Shown here: positions 16,517 through 25,302 of the stretch, in pieces
Layout: each line of letters begins with the position of its first letter
Numbering within the stretch: position 1 is the first letter of the stretch
Assembly: GCF_001683335.1 (NCBI RefSeq)
Contig: NZ_CP016201.1
Location: forward strand, 2,159,286 to 2,220,960
Source: Selenomonas sp. oral taxon 126
Lineage (GTDB): Bacteria > Bacillota > Negativicutes > Selenomonadales > Selenomonadaceae
Length of the DNA stretch: 61,675 nt
Direction of reading: 5' to 3'
Made by a program: the position numbers and the translations under genes
Notes under the pieces: model-generated
Databases searched by the model: none
What the model saw: the letters and a program-made list of their open reading frames with translations, nothing else
What the model was told of the DNA's origin: nothing

Positions 16517-19500
16517 TGGCAAATAACGAATATTTTGACATTCAACAATTGAATAAAAGCTATGATGATGCCATATTTGCCAAGGCCAAGGAAATAAGAA
16601 AAAGTGTCGCAGAACGCTTCGCATCGAAATATGAAATTGCTGATTCTGACCGGAATGCTATAAAGAGTAGCATGCTTAATTCTGTCTTGGAACGCAATCC
16701 CTTTGATAATGCCGAGAAGGTGTTGGCTTTTAACGCCTTTTTGACAGAAAAAACATGTGCCGAATTACTGGAGAATTATGGTGATAACCCAATTGAAATG
16801 ATTGGATTATATGCTAATGTTGTTGAACTTGGTGCAAGAGAGTTTATCGATCCCGATGATACAAGTGTGGTTCATAAACACCTGGGGGCAGCGAAAAATA
16901 ATGGCTTTTTCTTTACACCCCCATCGGTGGCTATAAGAATGGTATTAGCTTCAATAAACGAAAACCCAGGTGCACGGTCAGTTTTTGATCCAGCAGCTGG
17001 TGTAGGGGTTTTCCTTGCGTACAGTATATTGCTCAATGAACGGATAGAATGTGTTCAGGGGATTGAAATTGATGCTCTGACAGCAATTCTGGCACGAAAT
17101 CTTTTAAGCAAAGTCAAAGAAATAAAAGGAACGGATATCGCTATTGATGTGCGATGTACGGACTTTTTTGAGTATTTTGATTCAGAAAGAGAAGAAACAT
17201 TTGATTCCATAATAATGAATCCCCCCTATGGGAATATAAAGTTCCTGGCGTCTGACCTTACAGATATAAGTACAAGAGCGGATCTGTCCCAAGAGGAACG
17301 GATAGAACTTGGAAATAAAATCCGCCAGGATACTATGAATCGTTCCACGCGCTTAAGGGAGAGATTCTCTTCTTATGGGATGGCGAAGGGAACGCTGGAG
17401 TACTCTAAGCTATTTATGGCAGCGGCATTAGATTTATTATCTGATACTGGAACTGTCGTGGCAATTACACCTTCTTCTTGGCTTGGTGATGAAACAAGCA
17501 CTGCTTTCAGAAAAACTATTATTCTGAAGGGTCTCCTGCATGGTATATGGATAATACCGGAAATCGCAAAATTATTTAAGGGCGTTAACCAACCAACTGC
17601 CGTTTCAATACTTGGAAAAGAACCGGTTAGTGTTATATCTGTTTCCAATCCTGTATATAGGATTGAAGAAGTTGACTCCATAAAGACCTCGTTATCGTTG
17701 CAGTCGGTAATAGCAGTGTCCGGGGAAAAACTTAAATTCCCCAAATGCGATGGAAAATCCATGCGCATTCTTGTAAAGCTACAGACGCTCGGTAAATTCA
17801 AGGACATTGATGAGTTGGTAAATGCACGTGGAGAACTCGATTTAACGCAGTACAAACAGTTCGTATCTAAATCAGATACGGGTCATAGGCTTATTCGAGG
17901 GGATCATATACATGGCTGGGAACTTGGCTCGGTAAATGATTCAGGAAAAGATGGATATGTAAGATACGAAGGCTTTATTGAGGCAATTGCAAACAGCTCT
18001 AAAGCGGAGTATATAAACTGCTCCAGAATAGCTATTCCACAGTGTTCATACTTGCAAAAGAAAAAGCGTATCGAAGCAGCGATTGTTCCCAAAAACAGTA
18101 TTCTGGCAAATTCGTGTGACTTTGTTGCAATAAACAGTACAGATCAGAAGGACGAGAAAGAATTCTACTACTGGATCTTCCTCAATAGCTATACTGTTGA
18201 ATGGGAGTTTAGAATTTTTAGCTACAACAATCATGTTGCAAATAGCGAACTCTCTGAATTGACCTGCTTACCGTATGCATCCTTACAAACTACAAATTGC
18301 TCGAAACTCAAGCTTTTAATGCAACGGAACGGCGAGGACAGGTATTCTTATTTTGACGCATTTATTGCAGTTATAGCGGGATTAAGCAAGGATGATTATT
18401 CCGTTATTTTGCAAAATGTTGAGGCTTCAGAAATGGAAAAATGTTTAGAGGCATATGATGAAATACAAGATGAAAAGCAAATTGACTTTGCAAATCACCA
18501 AATGCCATCGTTATCAAAACTTGATAAGCAGATGATTAGTTATGTTGAGCCAGGAGGAAACTGGACAAGCATACCTGAATCTGTACCTTCAAAACGACTT
18601 GATCAAATCAGGGCTATGGCAAAAACACGCGGAATGGTGAGAACTACTTACTATAGCAGGTTAAAATATACACAGCCTTCATATACTATTTCGACGTATT
18701 TTAACCGTCCAGGGAATGGCGCAAATATCCATCCCTGGGAGGATAGAACTCTTTCCTGTCGAGAAGCCGCCCGACTTCAGTCTTTCCCGGATTCATTTAA
18801 ATTTCTTGGAAATGAGGCTGCTGTTAGAACACAAATAGGAAATGCAGTTCCTCCTTTGCTCGGATATGCCATAGGAAAATCTATAGAAGAGGCTGTTGGA
18901 AGGACTGTGAAATTTTGCGATGTATTTGCCGGCGCTGGAGGTTTAAGCTATGGAATGGAGTTGGCAGGATTTAATGGTGTTGCAGCGATAGAACTCAATA
19001 AGGATGCTGCAAAAACATATTCGGCAAATCATGAAAATAATATAACGATGGTTGTTGGTGATATTAATAATGAAAGTGTTCAATCTGAATTCATTTCTGC
19101 AATTGAAAAAGGAATATCTCCCGACGAGCCATGGGTTATGGTAGGCGGACCTCCATGCCAGGGATTTTCCACAGCCGGCTATAGAGATGAAAATGATATC
19201 AGGAATAAGCTCGTTGACAGTTATTTGAAACTGATTCAACGGGTACAGCCTACGATTGTGGTAATGGAAAATGTTCAGGGAATACTTAGTATGAAAGGTG
19301 GAAAGGTTATCGAAGGTGTATATGCATCTTTGAGTAAGTTGGGCTACAAGCTGAATGCTGAGCCTTGGGTATTGGATGCTGAGATGTACGGTGTTCCTCA
19401 GATGCGTAGGCGAGTCATCATTGTAGCGTCGAAGGATGAGAAATATCTTCCGTCTGTTCCGGAAGCACTGTTTGAAAAATGTCTTGGCAGACGAGAAACT

Positions 19501-19683
19501 AACGATGGACAGACTTCCTTGTCTTTCCATCGATATCCTGTTACAGTAGGAGAGGCCTTTTGGGGATTATCAGCCTTGATGCCTGTTAACACCTACTTCC
19601 CGAAGGATGCAGTAATTGACCCAACTTATAGTAAGTGGTGTAGTGGAGAAATCAGTACAGAAGAGTTTTTGGAGATTAGATAA
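16516..19683 (+). CDS. Fused N6-adenine / C5-cytosine DNA methyltransferase of a Type IIS RM system
   Basis: 1055 residues with two SAM-dependent methyltransferases. The N-terminal unit has motif I FDPAAGVGVF (about residue 157) and the adenine motif NPPY (about 235). The C-terminal unit is a C5-cytosine enzyme in permuted order: motifs IX-X (SCREAARLQSFPDSF, QIGNAVPP near 773) come first, then motif I DVFAGAGGLSYG (about 802), the catalytic PPCQGFS (about 877), ENV (about 918) and PQMRRR (about 961). Such an enzyme methylates A in one strand and C in the other of an asymmetric target, as described for Alw26I/Eco31I/Esp3I. The convergent HNH endonuclease at 19731 is its partner. Start fixed by overlap with the HTH stop. 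Confidence 0.9.
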   Translation: MANNEYFDIQQLNKSYDDAIFAKAKEIRKSVAERFASKYEIADSDRNAIKSSMLNSVLERNPFDNAEKVLAFNAFLTEKTCAELLENYGDNPIEMIGLYANVVELGAREFIDPDDTSVVHKHLGAAKNNGFFFTPPSVAIRMVLASINENPGARSVFDPAAGVGVFLAYSILLNERIECVQGIEIDALTAILARNLLSKVKEIKGTDIAIDVRCTDFFEYFDSEREETFDSIIMNPPYGNIKFLASDLTDISTRADLSQEERIELGNKIRQDTMNRSTRLRERFSSYGMAKGTLEYSKLFMAAALDLLSDTGTVVAITPSSWLGDETSTAFRKTIILKGLLHGIWIIPEIAKLFKGVNQPTAVSILGKEPVSVISVSNPVYRIEEVDSIKTSLSLQSVIAVSGEKLKFPKCDGKSMRILVKLQTLGKFKDIDELVNARGELDLTQYKQFVSKSDTGHRLIRGDHIHGWELGSVNDSGKDGYVRYEGFIEAIANSSKAEYINCSRIAIPQCSYLQKKKRIEAAIVPKNSILANSCDFVAINSTDQKDEKEFYYWIFLNSYTVEWEFRIFSYNNHVANSELSELTCLPYASLQTTNCSKLKLLMQRNGEDRYSYFDAFIAVIAGLSKDDYSVILQNVEASEMEKCLEAYDEIQDEKQIDFANHQMPSLSKLDKQMISYVEPGGNWTSIPESVPSKRLDQIRAMAKTRGMVRTTYYSRLKYTQPSYTISTYFNRPGNGANIHPWEDRTLSCREAARLQSFPDSFKFLGNEAAVRTQIGNAVPPLLGYAIGKSIEEAVGRTVKFCDVFAGAGGLSYGMELAGFNGVAAIELNKDAAKTYSANHENNITMVVGDINNESVQSEFISAIEKGISPDEPWVMVGGPPCQGFSTAGYRDENDIRNKLVDSYLKLIQRVQPTIVVMENVQGILSMKGGKVIEGVYASLSKLGYKLNAEPWVLDAEMYGVPQMRRRVIIVASKDEKYLPSVPEALFEKCLGRRETNDGQTSLSFHRYPVTVGEAFWGLSALMPVNTYFPKDAVIDPTYSKWCSGEISTEEFLEIR

Positions 19684-19696
19684 AAAATATAAAAAA

Positions 19697-19727
19697 GCGG
19701 GGCGGGAATAATCTTCCCGCCCTAACT
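19697..19727. terminator. Bidirectional terminator between methyltransferase and endonuclease
   Basis: GGGCGGGAA (19700-19708) and TTCCCGCCC (19714-19722) form a perfect 9-bp GC stem with a 5-base loop. A-rich sequence on the left and TAACTTTATT on the right let it work in both directions for the two convergent genes. Confidence 0.8.
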
Positions 19728-19730
19728 TTA

Positions 19731-21377
19731 TTACTTCGCAATTTCGGCAATACATTCGTCTGCGAATTGAAGCCCCCTACTATCAATGATGGATTTTAAT
19801 TGATTCGTAAGCTGAGCGTATTTACCCATTCTGTTAGTAAAGTCTGCGCTTTCGATTATGACTTGAATTTCTGAATCCTTTTGGTCTAATGATTCGATGC
19901 TTGGAGAAAGCACGGCTTGCATTTTTTTATCCGCTTCATTAACAGGAACTGAAGAAAAAATCTTCGATATTTTTGCTTTGTCCTGCAGAAGAAATGCTTC
20001 CACAGCCTTCAGAATAATAGACTTTCTCTTTGCTGTAGGTTTTGAACAGTATTCAAATAATTCTTCAAATGCAATTCTAACAGATCTTGCCGCAAGGCTA
20101 CGACTGCCATTGGACACAGCCTTGACCTTGTTAAATGACTTATATGAAAGTGTACTTGGATCCAACCCTGTAAAGGTGACATTGTAATTTGCGTATTCTG
20201 GGTGCAAATAACATGTCAGATACTCAAAATGCCCCAGGGATGCAATGTAGGCGAGAATGCGAAGATAGTAATCTTGCATGGCGCGCATATAATTAGATAG
20301 AGTTTTTACGGTTGCATCGTCGCGCATTTCATCCTTTGCTTTATCCCATAAGGTGCGTACCTGCCAACTGGCAGCAGATTCTCCCGTTTTTTCTTCATAA
20401 TCAAGGAGACTAATAACATTATCAAAGGTAAAGCGTCTGTTTTTTGCAGAGTTGCAGCGTCCACAGAGGGGTTCAAAGAAACCATTCTGCTTAAAACCAC
20501 ATGCTAATGGACCAACATGGTCAGGACTTATTTTTTTTACATGCTTTCCGCAGTTAACGCAAACACCTGGACCAGCACTATTGTAGAGAGTATCTGCAAT
20601 TTTCCAATCGCCTTCAGCCCACCACATAAATGCTCTGCGGTCATGATTATAAGTGCGCATGTTTTCATCAGATCGACCGGGATCATTATGCTTCCTGCAA
20701 AAAGTACAATAATCATGAATACCATCAAGACGATGTGGACAATCGCCCATGTATCCCGGACTCAGTTTCGTTGAACGAATCTGCTGTGTTAAACGGAAGA
20801 ATTCCTCATAATTACCTGCGTCGAATGATGCTATATCATCTGCTTTTTCAGGAAAATTCTTTAATATAAACTCCCTTGAGAACTCCTTGCCGCGTTTTTC
20901 AACAAGAATCTTGACTGCCTCATAAACAGGCATGGTCTTTTCGAACAGTTGCTCACCAACCACTTTATTTAAAGCATTGGCAAAATTGGCATTGATATAC
21001 ATATATCCTATATATCTTCTTTTACCACATACTAAGCATACTTTCTTTCCTGTTGGATGTATTGTACGTGCAGCAATTGTAAGCCTGTCGTCCGAATTTC
21101 CGGTTCCTGGAAGTTCGAGATCATCCGCTTTCTGAACCCACCAATCAAAACGCCCAGGGAAGAACTTGTAAAAAGAGGTCGTTTTCCCTGAACTACATTG
21201 CCAGTTTATCTTTCCGTTTTCGCCACGAATTCCTGGCAAGCCTTCATATACCGGAGAGTTCGCAATCGTATTCATGTATGCAACATAACGCGCCGGGGCT
21301 GAGAAAGTTCCTCTACCATATTTATTATTGTCAGATGTTTCTATAAGAATTCCCTTATCTTTTTTCTCAGAGCTCAT
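19731..21377 (-). CDS. Type IIS restriction endonuclease, Alw26I/Eco31I/Esp3I family (HNH)
   Basis: 548 residues. The nuclease core is a zinc-bound beta-beta-alpha/HNH motif at about residues 270-316: CVNCGKH, then SPDHVGPLACGF with the catalytic Asp-His, and LCGRCNSAKNRR with the Asn and the second Cys pair. A further CLVCGKRR sits near residue 114 and CTFCRKHND near 224. Size, motif placement and the neighbouring double methyltransferase match the family of enzymes that cut a few bases outside an asymmetric 5-6 bp site. Start ATG 21377 has AAGGAGG upstream. It is preceded by an alkA-like remnant only 12 bp away, so its original promoter may have been lost to the IS5 insertion. The exact recognition site cannot be read from the protein. 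Confidence 0.88.
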   Translation of the reverse strand: MSSEKKDKGILIETSDNNKYGRGTFSAPARYVAYMNTIANSPVYEGLPGIRGENGKINWQCSSGKTTSFYKFFPGRFDWWVQKADDLELPGTGNSDDRLTIAARTIHPTGKKVCLVCGKRRYIGYMYINANFANALNKVVGEQLFEKTMPVYEAVKILVEKRGKEFSREFILKNFPEKADDIASFDAGNYEEFFRLTQQIRSTKLSPGYMGDCPHRLDGIHDYCTFCRKHNDPGRSDENMRTYNHDRRAFMWWAEGDWKIADTLYNSAGPGVCVNCGKHVKKISPDHVGPLACGFKQNGFFEPLCGRCNSAKNRRFTFDNVISLLDYEEKTGESAASWQVRTLWDKAKDEMRDDATVKTLSNYMRAMQDYYLRILAYIASLGHFEYLTCYLHPEYANYNVTFTGLDPSTLSYKSFNKVKAVSNGSRSLAARSVRIAFEELFEYCSKPTAKRKSIILKAVEAFLLQDKAKISKIFSSVPVNEADKKMQAVLSPSIESLDQKDSEIQVIIESADFTNRMGKYAQLTNQLKSIIDSRGLQFADECIAEIAK

Positions 21378-21389
21378 TCTGTTACCTCC

Positions 21390-21797
21390 TTATTTATACA
21401 AATGAAATTCCATTTTTGTTAGTCCTGTATCGAGGGCACGATACATATATCGGGATGCTATCGAAGAGTATGGTTTCCATTTCTTACAGCGTTTTTGTAT
21501 CGAGGACGGAGAACAATCATCTGTTTTATACGCCCATCTATACCCCTGGAGAAACGCCACATCTTCGTATGGGAGTATGTCTTGACGATTCAAGCAAAAA
21601 ATTAAATACATTTTTGCCGTCCAAGTTCCGATTCCGCAGATAGAGGTTAAAGCTTTGGTAACGGCTTTGTCGGGTATCCTTGCCAGTTCATCAAAACATA
21701 AATGACCAGATTCAATTGCATCTGTTAAGGAATCACTGATAAATAGTGGATAATCACAGCCAGCTGATCCGCAGACACAAATTTCACAAATTACAAT
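21390..21797 (-). pseudogene. alkA: DNA-3-methyladenine glycosylase II (AlkA-like) remnant
   Basis: The minus strand encodes the C-terminal half of a HhH-GPD glycosylase: the hairpin ICGIGTWTAKMYLIF, the segment with the catalytic Asp (LPYEDVAFLQGYRWAY) and the end KPYSSIASRYMYRAL. AlkA removes alkylated bases by flipping them out. The N-terminal half is absent; the frame is cut at about 21797 by the IS5-family element, and KFVSADQL just before it is in a different frame, which suggests an extra frameshift. The stop is 12 bp from the endonuclease start, so the two were one transcription unit. Confidence 0.7.
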
Positions 21798-21805
21798 ACA
21801 AAAGA

Positions 21806-22951
21806 GCGTGCAATACTGCTCTCATTGCCCCTTTTTCTTCCCCGAATCGCCCGTTTCACCGGGAAATTTGGGAAAAAGGGCGCACTTATCCCATTGTCAT
21901 GCAGAACGCCCTCTGCCTTCCTGCCCTCAAACACATGACGAGGTTCGCCGATGCAAAGAGCAGATAGTAACGGAGCAGGTTCTTCTTGATGCCACGATAC
22001 CTTGTCCTGCCCGCTTGGAACAGTCGCTTCACAATGAGGAACGGATGCTCTACCTTGCAGCGGATGGAAGTTTTCTCGTGTTCGATCTTCTTGTCCCAAT
22101 TCGTCCCTTTGTATTCTTTCGTCATGCGGTTCTGCGAGGGTCTTTGGGCAATGTGGTAGTCCACGTCTGAAAGCTCGGACCTCTCTCGGATTTCCGTGCG
22201 TTTTTCCACACCGAGATACCCCGAATCCCCATAGACCGTATGATCATCTTCGCGGATCAGCGCATGGGTTTGGGTAATGTCGTGCACGTTGGCGGCGGTC
22301 GCTGTGATCGTATGGACGTAGCCTGTTCCGGCATCCGCACCGGAATGGATCTTCATGCCGAAGTACCACTGATTCCCCTTCTTCGTGGAGTGCATCTCAG
22401 GGTCACGGGACTTTGTCGCGTTCTTGGTCGAACTCGGTGCATGAATGATGGTTGCATCAACAATCGTGCCGCCGTGCATGATGAGTCCAGACGCGTCTAG
22501 GCGTTGTTTCACATCATCGAAAATCTTGCGGGCGATGTCGTGCTTTTCCAGCAGATGCCGAAAATGCAGAAGTGTCGTGGCATCGGGTGTCTGTTCTGTG
22601 GAAAAGTCAATCCGCAGAAAGTGTTTCATGGCATAGCTGTCGTAAATTGCATCCTCGATTCCCTCATCGGAAAGACCGAACCAGTTCTGCATAAGGTACA
22701 TACGCAGCATGGTTTCTAGGGGGATCAGTTTTCTGCCGCGCTCTTTCTGGACATAGTACGGCGCGATGAGTGCCATCCATTCGTTCCAAGGAATGATGGA
22801 TTCCATGGCTTCCAGAAAGGCTTCACGCCGTGTTGTTCTCTTGCGGTTTGCGTACTCCATGTCGGTAAAGGTTTGCTGCACCATGATGTTGCCTCTCTCT
22901 CGTCGTGTTGCTGTTTTCCTCTATTGTAATATTTCGGAGCTCAATCGTGCA
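21806..22951 (-). mobile_element. IS5-family insertion sequence (approximate limits)
   Basis: Carries one minus-strand transposase. ACAAAAGA occurs on both sides (21798-21805 and 22952-22959) in direct orientation and may be a target duplication, which sets the limits given; terminal inverted repeats were not convincing, so the ends are uncertain. It lies between the alkA remnant and the ABC-3C operon and could provide the promoter for the endonuclease. Confidence 0.6.
21886..22884 (-). CDS. IS5-family transposase
   Basis: 332 residues. N-terminal domain with the family pattern IPWNEWMALIAPYY and LETMLRMYLMQNWFGLSDEGIEDAIYD is followed by the DDE core: GGTIVDATIIHAPSSTKN (Asp), VYGDSGYLGVEKR (Asp) and KVEHPFLIVKRLF (Glu). 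All three catalytic residues are present and the frame is intact, so this element may still be active, unlike the ISL3 and IS3 copies in the window. Confidence 0.93.
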   Translation of the reverse strand: MVQQTFTDMEYANRKRTTRREAFLEAMESIIPWNEWMALIAPYYVQKERGRKLIPLETMLRMYLMQNWFGLSDEGIEDAIYDSYAMKHFLRIDFSTEQTPDATTLLHFRHLLEKHDIARKIFDDVKQRLDASGLIMHGGTIVDATIIHAPSSTKNATKSRDPEMHSTKKGNQWYFGMKIHSGADAGTGYVHTITATAANVHDITQTHALIREDDHTVYGDSGYLGVEKRTEIRERSELSDVDYHIAQRPSQNRMTKEYKGTNWDKKIEHEKTSIRCKVEHPFLIVKRLFQAGRTRYRGIKKNLLRYYLLFASANLVMCLRAGRQRAFCMTMG

Positions 22952-22982
22952 ACAAAAGAATTTTTCAGTGTTTCCCTAAGAA

Positions 22983-24824
22983 TTATTGATCTTCCGCATT
23001 ATACACATCATTCAAAAATCCATACCTACCTTTTTCTTTGTTTCTAGAGAATTGAATAACATGGACAGCATTTTCCTCACTGTCAGTGGGAATGAAGGGC
23101 ATACGTTTTGTTTGCTCAACAATGATGACCTGTCGTTCGTGGGCATTAGAGATGAGATACTTTATGAAATTTTGTTTTATGGTATCGTTTTGTTCTTTAT
23201 GTTCCGCTTCAGAGAGCTGCGTCAAGGAGGAATCGACTGCATAGAAGCCGGGAGCATTCCTTCCAAGATCAATGAGGTATGAACTCATCGCCATTGTTGT
23301 GATTGTGTTCAGTAGCCCGCAGAAGCCTCCGCCCATTGAGACAGATTTTTTTAGCCCATCAATCTCAATGTCGAAGTTTTCCATGTTAAGTCTTGCTGAA
23401 TTCGCTCCTCCAATATGGGAGGCTTTCAAAATCTGACGAAGCTTCTCTTCAAAGCCTTTGATGAGATCGTAGTCATAATCCTCGAACACATTATACTTCG
23501 AGGGGCGCGATATTTCTTCTGTTTCCTTGTTGAACAACTCACTACTGTACTGTATTTCGTCTTGACGGACAAAATCGAGCTCTCCTGAAAGTCGTATCAG
23601 TTTTAGATGTTGTTCAAGTTTTTCTTCAAAAGAACTTAATTGAGGTTGTAATTGGTTAGTAATCAGAGTATCAATAGTATCCTTCTTTTCTTCTAATGCT
23701 CTGATTGTGGTAATGATCGTTTTTTGTTGATGATTGACGTCCTGCTGAGCAATATTCAGTTCGGATAGATGATGTTTAATTTTTTCAAGCTCAGCTGCAG
23801 ATGCTTCAATAAAAGATGTGCTCTGTACACGTTCTGCATATTCACCGCAGATAGGGCACTTAACTTTTTTTCGGATAGGTGAGATACTCGCTGCGCCATC
23901 AACAATAAACTCGATTCGCCTGATATCAGCTTGATACTGTTGGTGTAGGACAGAAAGATTATGTTCTACAGTTTTTGATTCGGAGAGTTTACCATTCCAT
24001 GCATAGATTTCCGACATAATCTGCTGACTTTCTTTTGCAGCAGCATCCATTCGTGTCTGCAGGTCAGAAATCTCTTTTCGAATACGCTCGACGCTCGTAC
24101 GAGGATCTGTGATACTTGAGGATGAGAGAGCAACTTCCAGTTTTTCTCGTCTGGCAGTGAGTTCCTTTACTTTTTCTTGGATGTATCCAATCACGGCCTT
24201 CTTTTTTGCTTCACTGATTTTAGGATCTTCTGTTGCAATAAGGGAATTGGCATCTTTCCCAGTTAATAAGTATAACAGTACGGATGCTGATGCCGTGGGA
24301 CCCGGGCTATTGGGCGCCAGTAACGCTGAGCTTTCTCTTGCAACATCTCCTTGTCGAATGAAAAACAGATGGAGCATACTTCTCCATGTTAGATCTTGAG
24401 TTTTAGTGCCTGTTTCTGCCGAACGAATAACATGCGGTTCATCAATTCCAAGCAAATGAAGATAGACAGCGTTGATATTCTTCTTGGCGTTATGACTTAC
24501 GCTGTATGTACCATGCTCAACTGTTGGATCTGTGCCGCTGGCGAGAATTTTTGAATCACCTATTTTGCGCTTCAGAATAACGCTTCCTGTGCCTGTTGCC
24601 AAATGGAGCGTGACATACTCATAGCCGTATTGGTTATCAACAATTTTTGAAGGTCGGTTTTTCTTCGGGGAGAATCCGAATACATAATCCAAGCAGTCCA
24701 TGATGAGGCTTTTTCCTGTATTGGAAGGCCCCAATATAAAATTCAAACCAGGTTTGAAATCAATGACGGTGTCTTTGTGCCATCCACCGGACACGATCAG
24801 TTTTTCAATATAAAATCTATTCAT
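22983..24824 (-). CDS. ABC-3C system ATPase (Rad50/SMC-like)
   Basis: 613 residues with a split ABC ATPase. Walker A GPSNTGKSLIMD is at residue 32; a central coiled coil (about 215-430) is interrupted by a Rad50-like zinc hook CPICGEYAERV near 320; the C-terminal half has the signature-like SMGGGFCGLLN and a Walker B-like PGFYAVDSSLTQLSE. This is the NTPase of the ABC-three-component systems, predicted conflict systems in which the ATPase and a middle component gate an effector. It overlaps the middle-component gene by 8 bases. The unusual VDSS in place of DEP(D/N) at Walker B may lower hydrolysis. Confidence 0.78.
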   Translation of the reverse strand: MNRFYIEKLIVSGGWHKDTVIDFKPGLNFILGPSNTGKSLIMDCLDYVFGFSPKKNRPSKIVDNQYGYEYVTLHLATGTGSVILKRKIGDSKILASGTDPTVEHGTYSVSHNAKKNINAVYLHLLGIDEPHVIRSAETGTKTQDLTWRSMLHLFFIRQGDVARESSALLAPNSPGPTASASVLLYLLTGKDANSLIATEDPKISEAKKKAVIGYIQEKVKELTARREKLEVALSSSSITDPRTSVERIRKEISDLQTRMDAAAKESQQIMSEIYAWNGKLSESKTVEHNLSVLHQQYQADIRRIEFIVDGAASISPIRKKVKCPICGEYAERVQSTSFIEASAAELEKIKHHLSELNIAQQDVNHQQKTIITTIRALEEKKDTIDTLITNQLQPQLSSFEEKLEQHLKLIRLSGELDFVRQDEIQYSSELFNKETEEISRPSKYNVFEDYDYDLIKGFEEKLRQILKASHIGGANSARLNMENFDIEIDGLKKSVSMGGGFCGLLNTITTMAMSSYLIDLGRNAPGFYAVDSSLTQLSEAEHKEQNDTIKQNFIKYLISNAHERQVIIVEQTKRMPFIPTDSEENAVHVIQFSRNKEKGRYGFLNDVYNAEDQ

Positions 24825-25302
24825 GTCCGACCTCCTTTAGTGATTGAACAGTAAGCTTGTTTATTTCTTTCAACATCGCCTTGGCATTTGCTCCATTAAA
24901 CTTACTAAGTACAGCATGAGTCGCAATAATGTATTCTTTTGCATAGTCATTGTCAAATTGCTTACAGACTGCCATTCCAAGCTCTGTAATGGAGTATCTG
25001 TACCCGGTTGGAGTGGGAGATAGGCGAACATATCCATCCAGTACAAGGTTTTTTAAAGCAGAATCCACCATATGCTTTCTTGCTGGATATTCACTAAATC
25101 TGTAATCGCCATATCCATGCAGGTTTTCGTCCAGTAGACCAAAGTCTGATGCGTAAACAGAGATGAAATCTAATGCACTGACTTGTTGTTCATCTAATTT
25201 TGAAGGAAACAACTCTTTCAGCATGAGAAGAATACGGAGAGAAATTTCAAAGACTGAGCCAAGGGCGGATTCACTCATTGCTTCTTTCTTCTCCTTATCC
25301 AT
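24817..25302 (-). CDS. ABC-3C middle component
   Basis: 161 residues, all alpha with a probable winged-helix core (residues 60-120: ARKHMVDSALKNLVLDGYVRLSP, then GYRYSITELGMAVCKQF). This size and layout, placed between an effector-like gene and an ABC ATPase, match the ABC-3C middle component type 2 family. No catalytic motif. It overlaps the upstream gene by 28 bases and the ATPase gene by 8, so the three proteins are made together, most likely as one complex. Confidence 0.72.
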   Translation of the reverse strand: MDKEKKEAMSESALGSVFEISLRILLMLKELFPSKLDEQQVSALDFISVYASDFGLLDENLHGYGDYRFSEYPARKHMVDSALKNLVLDGYVRLSPTPTGYRYSITELGMAVCKQFDNDYAKEYIIATHAVLSKFNGANAKAMLKEINKLTVQSLKEVGHE

